Source of the DNA: Aquificota bacterium
Lineage (GTDB): Bacteria; Aquificota; Aquificia; Aquificales; Hydrogenothermaceae
Reading direction: 5' to 3'
DNA length: 64,000 nt
NCBI GenBank assembly: GCA_013153635.1
Contig: JAADDZ010000021.1
Span: 1 to 64,000 of the forward strand
This document shows, one piece after another, positions 61,319 to 64,000 of this stretch. A program made the position numbers and the translations under genes. Numbering within the stretch: the first letter of the stretch is position 1; each line of letters begins with the position of its first letter. The notes beneath the pieces were generated by a model. It ran no database searches, was not told the origin of the DNA, and worked only from the letters and a program-made list of their open reading frames with translations.

Positions 61319-62461
61319 GTGTAAAGCTTGCAAGTTCGCTTTGGCTTTTAGGAGAGTTTCTTCGTATTCTTTTTGAGGAACGGAATCTGTAACTATTCCA
61401 CTTCCTACATATATAACCGCTTTTCCTTTTTGGAATATGATTTGTCTTATGGCTACACTCATAACAAAATCTAGATTTGGTTTTATTAGGATATTAGCCC
61501 CACAGTAAACAGAACGCTTATACTTTTCTAGCTGGGCTATTATTTCCATAGCTCTTTTTTTGGGAGTCCCTGTAACTGAACCCGGAGGAAAGGTAGCTTT
61601 TATGATTTCTTTTAACGATATTTTATCTTTTAGATTTCCTACAACTGTAGAACTCATCTGGAATAGGGAAGAGTAAGTTTCTACTTCAAACAGGTTTTCA
61701 ACTTTTATAGAACATATCTTTGAGATTTTTCCTAAATCATTCCTCATAAGGTCTGTTATCATCAGATTTTCTGCTCTCTCTTTTTCGCTGGTAAGTAGCT
61801 CTTTTTTTAGAAGTTCATCTTCTTTTGGGTTTTTGCCTCTTGGTCTTGTTCCTTTTATCGGTTTTGTGGTTATTTTGTTTTTTTCTTTTTTTAAAAAAAG
61901 CTCCATAGAGCCAGAGATAAGACAAAAATCTTTTTCTTCTATGAGCATCAAAAAAGGGGTAGGCTGAATTTTGATAAGATTCCCAAATATAGTTCTTTTG
62001 TTAAAAAACCCTTCTACAATAACCGGTAAGGACAGGTTTATCTGATAGATGTCTCCTTCTTCTATGTAGTTTTTTGCTTTTTTTACTGCGTTTATAAATT
62101 CTTCTTTTGATACAGGGTGGATAATCTGTTTCACCGTTGATTTGGAATGTTTTTGAACAGAAGAAGGTTCAAATCTTCTAAAGAATGTTACATATATGTG
62201 GGGTAAGTTTACCAAATTTTTGTTTTTGTTTTCTATTCCTAAGAGTTTTTCTCCATATTCATAAGATATAAAACCACACGCGTACAGTCTGTATTTTTTT
62301 ACTAATGTTTCAATAAACAAGAGGGGATTTTGTGTGTAGAAAATTTTGTTATTTATTTTTAATATTTTATTTTTATAGATTAATTTTAGTACAGGTCTTG
62401 AAGATTTGAACATTCCTTCTTTTTCTAGAAAACCTTCTTGTGTAGAAAAGATATGTATCAT
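61313..62461 (-). CDS. pabB: aminodeoxychorismate synthase component I
   Basis: 382 residues. Makes 4-amino-4-deoxychorismate for folate from chorismate with PabA glutaminase ammonia. The chorismate-binding core has KPIKGTRPRGKNPKEDELLKKEL (about 203), ITDLMRNDLGKISKICSI (about 243) and FPPGSVTGTPKKRAMEI (about 290). It lacks the LLES tryptophan-feedback motif seen in TrpE and is shorter. It is last in the ndk-DUF4149-pabB operon, overlapping the gene before by 4 bases. The assignment to PabB over a second TrpE rests on length and the missing Trp site. Confidence 0.9.
   Translation of the reverse strand: MIHIFSTQEGFLEKEGMFKSSRPVLKLIYKNKILKINNKIFYTQNPLLFIETLVKKYRLYACGFISYEYGEKLLGIENKNKNLVNLPHIYVTFFRRFEPSSVQKHSKSTVKQIIHPVSKEEFINAVKKAKNYIEEGDIYQINLSLPVIVEGFFNKRTIFGNLIKIQPTPFLMLIEEKDFCLISGSMELFLKKEKNKITTKPIKGTRPRGKNPKEDELLKKELLTSEKERAENLMITDLMRNDLGKISKICSIKVENLFEVETYSSLFQMSSTVVGNLKDKISLKEIIKATFPPGSVTGTPKKRAMEIIAQLEKYKRSVYCGANILIKPNLDFVMSVAIRQIIFQKGKAVIYVGSGIVTDSVPQKEYEETLLKAKANLQALHL
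62049..62108 (-). repeat. 60-base near-identical direct repeat, copy in pabB
   Basis: Copy of the trpE stretch at 56334-56393 (58/60 identical, same orientation), about 5.7 kb away; encodes EEFINAVKKAKNYIEEGDI. Confidence 0.9.
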
Positions 62462-62970
62462 ACAGAGTCTTTTTCTTCTTTTCGAGTGTATATGTAATTA
62501 AAAAAACTGTAAAACAGAAATATCTCAATCATAATGTTGCCTAGATTTAAACTACTAGAAATTATGTGGACTTTTGAGAATTTTTCTTTTATTTTTTGGG
62601 CTTCTTTTGGTTTTTTCTTGTCTATTAGGGCGTAGTACTGGTTATTTAGTGTTTGTCCTATTGGAAGTACAGCTTTGTGAAGAGCCATAAATGATATTAT
62701 AAGAACAGAGACCAGTATGATAAACCATTTTAACCTTTTTACTATGAATTTATCTTTTATAGACAAGACAGCTACTAATGTGTATATAACTAGTCCTATT
62801 ATCCAACCTGACGCAAAATATATTGGAAATATTGTGTTTGTTATCTCTGCCGCTAGACGTGTATCAAAATGAGAAAATATAGAGGGAGCAACTATAAATG
62901 TGAAAAATACGCTTGCCCCCAACAAATATCCTGTCAAAAGTAAAATAGAAAATTGGATATATTTATTCAA
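62458..62970 (-). CDS. DUF4149/TMEM205-like membrane protein
   Basis: 170 residues, four membrane helices (about 5-28, 45-68, 80-97, 145-163). The stretch FTFIVAPSIFSHFDTRLAAEITNTIFPIYF (about 24) followed by LHKAVLPIGQTLNNQYYAL (about 97) is the DUF4149 pattern. Function unknown. It overlaps ndk upstream by 8 bases and pabB downstream by 4. Confidence 0.8.
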   Translation of the reverse strand: MNKYIQFSILLLTGYLLGASVFFTFIVAPSIFSHFDTRLAAEITNTIFPIYFASGWIIGLVIYTLVAVLSIKDKFIVKRLKWFIILVSVLIISFMALHKAVLPIGQTLNNQYYALIDKKKPKEAQKIKEKFSKVHIISSSLNLGNIMIEIFLFYSFFNYIYTRKEEKDSV

Positions 62971-63385
62971 CTAATTCTAACCTGCTAAAGAAAAATGGTA
63001 TCTCATAGCTCGCTGATTGTGGTGAATCAGAACCGTGTACCGCATTTTCTCCAATGTTTGTACCGTATAGGTTTCTTATAGTTCCTTGTGATGCTTCCTC
63101 TGGGTTTGTAGCTCCCATTATATCTCTTATTCTTGATATAGCGTTTTCTCCTTCCCAAACGATAGCTACTATAGCTCCAGAAGACATAAATTCAGCAAGT
63201 TCATCATAAAAAGGTCTATCTTTATGAACTATATAGAACTGTTTTGCTTGCTCTTTTGAAAGTTTTAACTTTTTTAAACCTATAAGCTTAAATCCTTGTT
63301 TTTGTACTAATGCGATGATTTCACCTTCTACATTTTTCTTTACTGCATCAGGTTTTATCAACATTAACGTTCTCTCTACAGCCAT
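62963..63385 (-). CDS. ndk: nucleoside diphosphate kinase
   Basis: 140 residues. It balances NTP pools by phosphate transfer through a histidine. The active-site histidine is in NAVHGSDSPQSA (about 117), with the ATP-binding MLIKPDAVKKN (about 8) and the GATNPEEASQGTIR loop. ATG at 63385 follows AAGGAGG. It shares the gap with mfd. Confidence 0.97.
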   Translation of the reverse strand: MAVERTLMLIKPDAVKKNVEGEIIALVQKQGFKLIGLKKLKLSKEQAKQFYIVHKDRPFYDELAEFMSSGAIVAIVWEGENAISRIRDIMGATNPEEASQGTIRNLYGTNIGENAVHGSDSPQSASYEIPFFFSRLELVE

Positions 63386-63395
63386 AAAAGCCTCC

Positions 63396-63424
63396 TTGCA
63401 ATATTTTTAGAATATTATTATACT
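63396..63424 (+). promoter_or_regulatory. promoter of mfd, overlapping an ndk -10
   Basis: TTGCAA (63396-63401), 17 bases, TATACT (63419-63424). On the other strand TATAAT (63422-63417) is placed for ndk, with a weak GTGAAA -35 at 18 bases, so the two -10 elements overlap. Confidence 0.55.
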
Positions 63425-63468
63425 TGAAAACTATTAGATTTTTCACACTGTAGGCATAAATTTTTCTG

Positions 63469-64000
63469 ATGAAAAATTTAGAAATTATTGGTTCTTACCC
63501 AGAATACTGGACTATAAAAAACTTTAAAGAAAGTCTATGTTTTATAACAGATTCAGAAAAAAGAGCTAAAGAAGCTGTAAATGATTTAAACTCTTACAAA
63601 GATTACTTTCAAAAAGATATTAAAATATTCTATTTTCCATCTTCTCAAAATGTCCTAGATTTAGAACCCCAGATTAAGAGAAATCTTGCCATATTTAATC
63701 TTTTAAAGGGAGAAAAATCTATCATTGTTCTTTCTAAAGATGCTCTAAATATAAAAGTAAGAAAAAATTTCTTGAAAAATGTAATAAACCTAAAAGAAGG
63801 TATCCAAATCCCTAGAGATTTATTAATCAAACAACTTCTACAGGCAGGCTACATAAGAGAAGAGCTTATAGAGAATGAGGGGGAGTTTAGCGTAAAAGGA
63901 AATTATCTCTCTGTATATGTACCTTTTGTAGGGATAATAGATATTGATTTTTTTGGAGATACTATTGAAAATCTCTTCCTTAGGTCAAAACTTGACACAA
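63469..64000 (+). CDS. mfd: transcription-repair coupling factor Mfd, N-terminal part (partial)
   Basis: 177 residues to the window edge. The frame encodes a UvrB-like damage-coupling domain: the diagnostic LLQAGYIREELIENEGEFSVKGNYLSVYVP...IDIDFFGDTIENLF (about 124-170) is the UvrA-binding region of Mfd. The start ATG at 63469 lacks a strong ribosome-binding site; the helicase part lies beyond the window. Confidence 0.88.
   Translation, partial: MKNLEIIGSYPEYWTIKNFKESLCFITDSEKRAKEAVNDLNSYKDYFQKDIKIFYFPSSQNVLDLEPQIKRNLAIFNLLKGEKSIIVLSKDALNIKVRKNFLKNVINLKEGIQIPRDLLIKQLLQAGYIREELIENEGEFSVKGNYLSVYVPFVGIIDIDFFGDTIENLFLRSKLDT

Overview
The window reads as a chromosome segment of a thermophilic, chemolithotrophic bacterium of the Aquificota, most like the Hydrogenothermaceae (Sulfurihydrogenibium or a close relative). 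This is an inference. It rests on the low G+C content, the very compact gene layout, the branched-chain polyamine synthase BpsA next to SpeE, a sulfide-dehydrogenase/NfnAB-like gene pair, a full-length sigma-54 beside ribosome genes, and an outer-membrane (Gram-negative) gene set. Nearly all of the window is coding, and no gap above 300 bases lacks a gene. No rRNA, CRISPR array, transposase or prophage gene was seen. The only tRNA seen is tRNA-Asn(GTT).

Layout. 1-3 kb: the tail of an unidentified gene, a 43-residue one-helix membrane peptide and a plasma-membrane H+-ATPase. 3-8.7 kb (minus strand): a tight operon argJ-pyrF-rpoN-hpf-rplM-rpsI-argC, in which pyrF appears to start at ATA. 8.8-11.2 kb: dnaX-ybaB-recR. 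11.2-16 kb: an orphan FetB-type permease and a zinc protein, divergent from cysS-ompA-mtnD. 16-22 kb (minus strand): ruvA, cysteine synthase, a membrane PAS-GGDEF-EAL protein and an SF1 helicase. 22-26 kb: an envelope cluster (membrane PHP protein, PAP2 phosphatase, L,D-transpeptidase, Lpp-like lipoprotein ending in lysine, UppP). 26-34 kb: antiporter, recG, a coiled-coil protein, an exported Ni-superoxide dismutase and a DUF1998 helicase. 34-37 kb: argF with an NfnAB-like pair whose small subunit has lost its iron-sulfur ligands. 37-40 kb: a GGDEF-EAL gene broken by a one-base shift in an A8 run, then a Ca2+/Na+ exchanger. 40-48 kb: pyrB-htrA-nadD-clpS, groES-groEL, rpsU-yqeY-cvpA. 48-53 kb: the operon proA-panB-tsaC-methyltransferase-aldolase, plus obgE. 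53-57 kb: tRNA-Asn and the operon trpE-speE-bpsA. 57-61 kb: Hsp20, a type II-like restriction-modification pair and an unknown helical protein. 61-64 kb: ndk-DUF4149-pabB and the start of mfd.

How the genes work together. Most genes are housekeeping: arginine, pyrimidine, cysteine, pantothenate, proline, tryptophan and folate synthesis; replication and repair (DnaX, RecR, RuvA, RecG, Mfd, two accessory helicases); protein quality control (GroESL, Hsp20, HtrA, ClpS); and translation. The parts that stand out are the possible Lpp/L,D-transpeptidase envelope tether, the Sec-exported NiSOD, the cofactor-stripped NfnA/SudB-like subunit, and the restriction-modification genes lying between near-identical 60-base direct repeats in trpE and pabB. 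Several divergent gene pairs share symmetric TATAAT-type -10 sequences.
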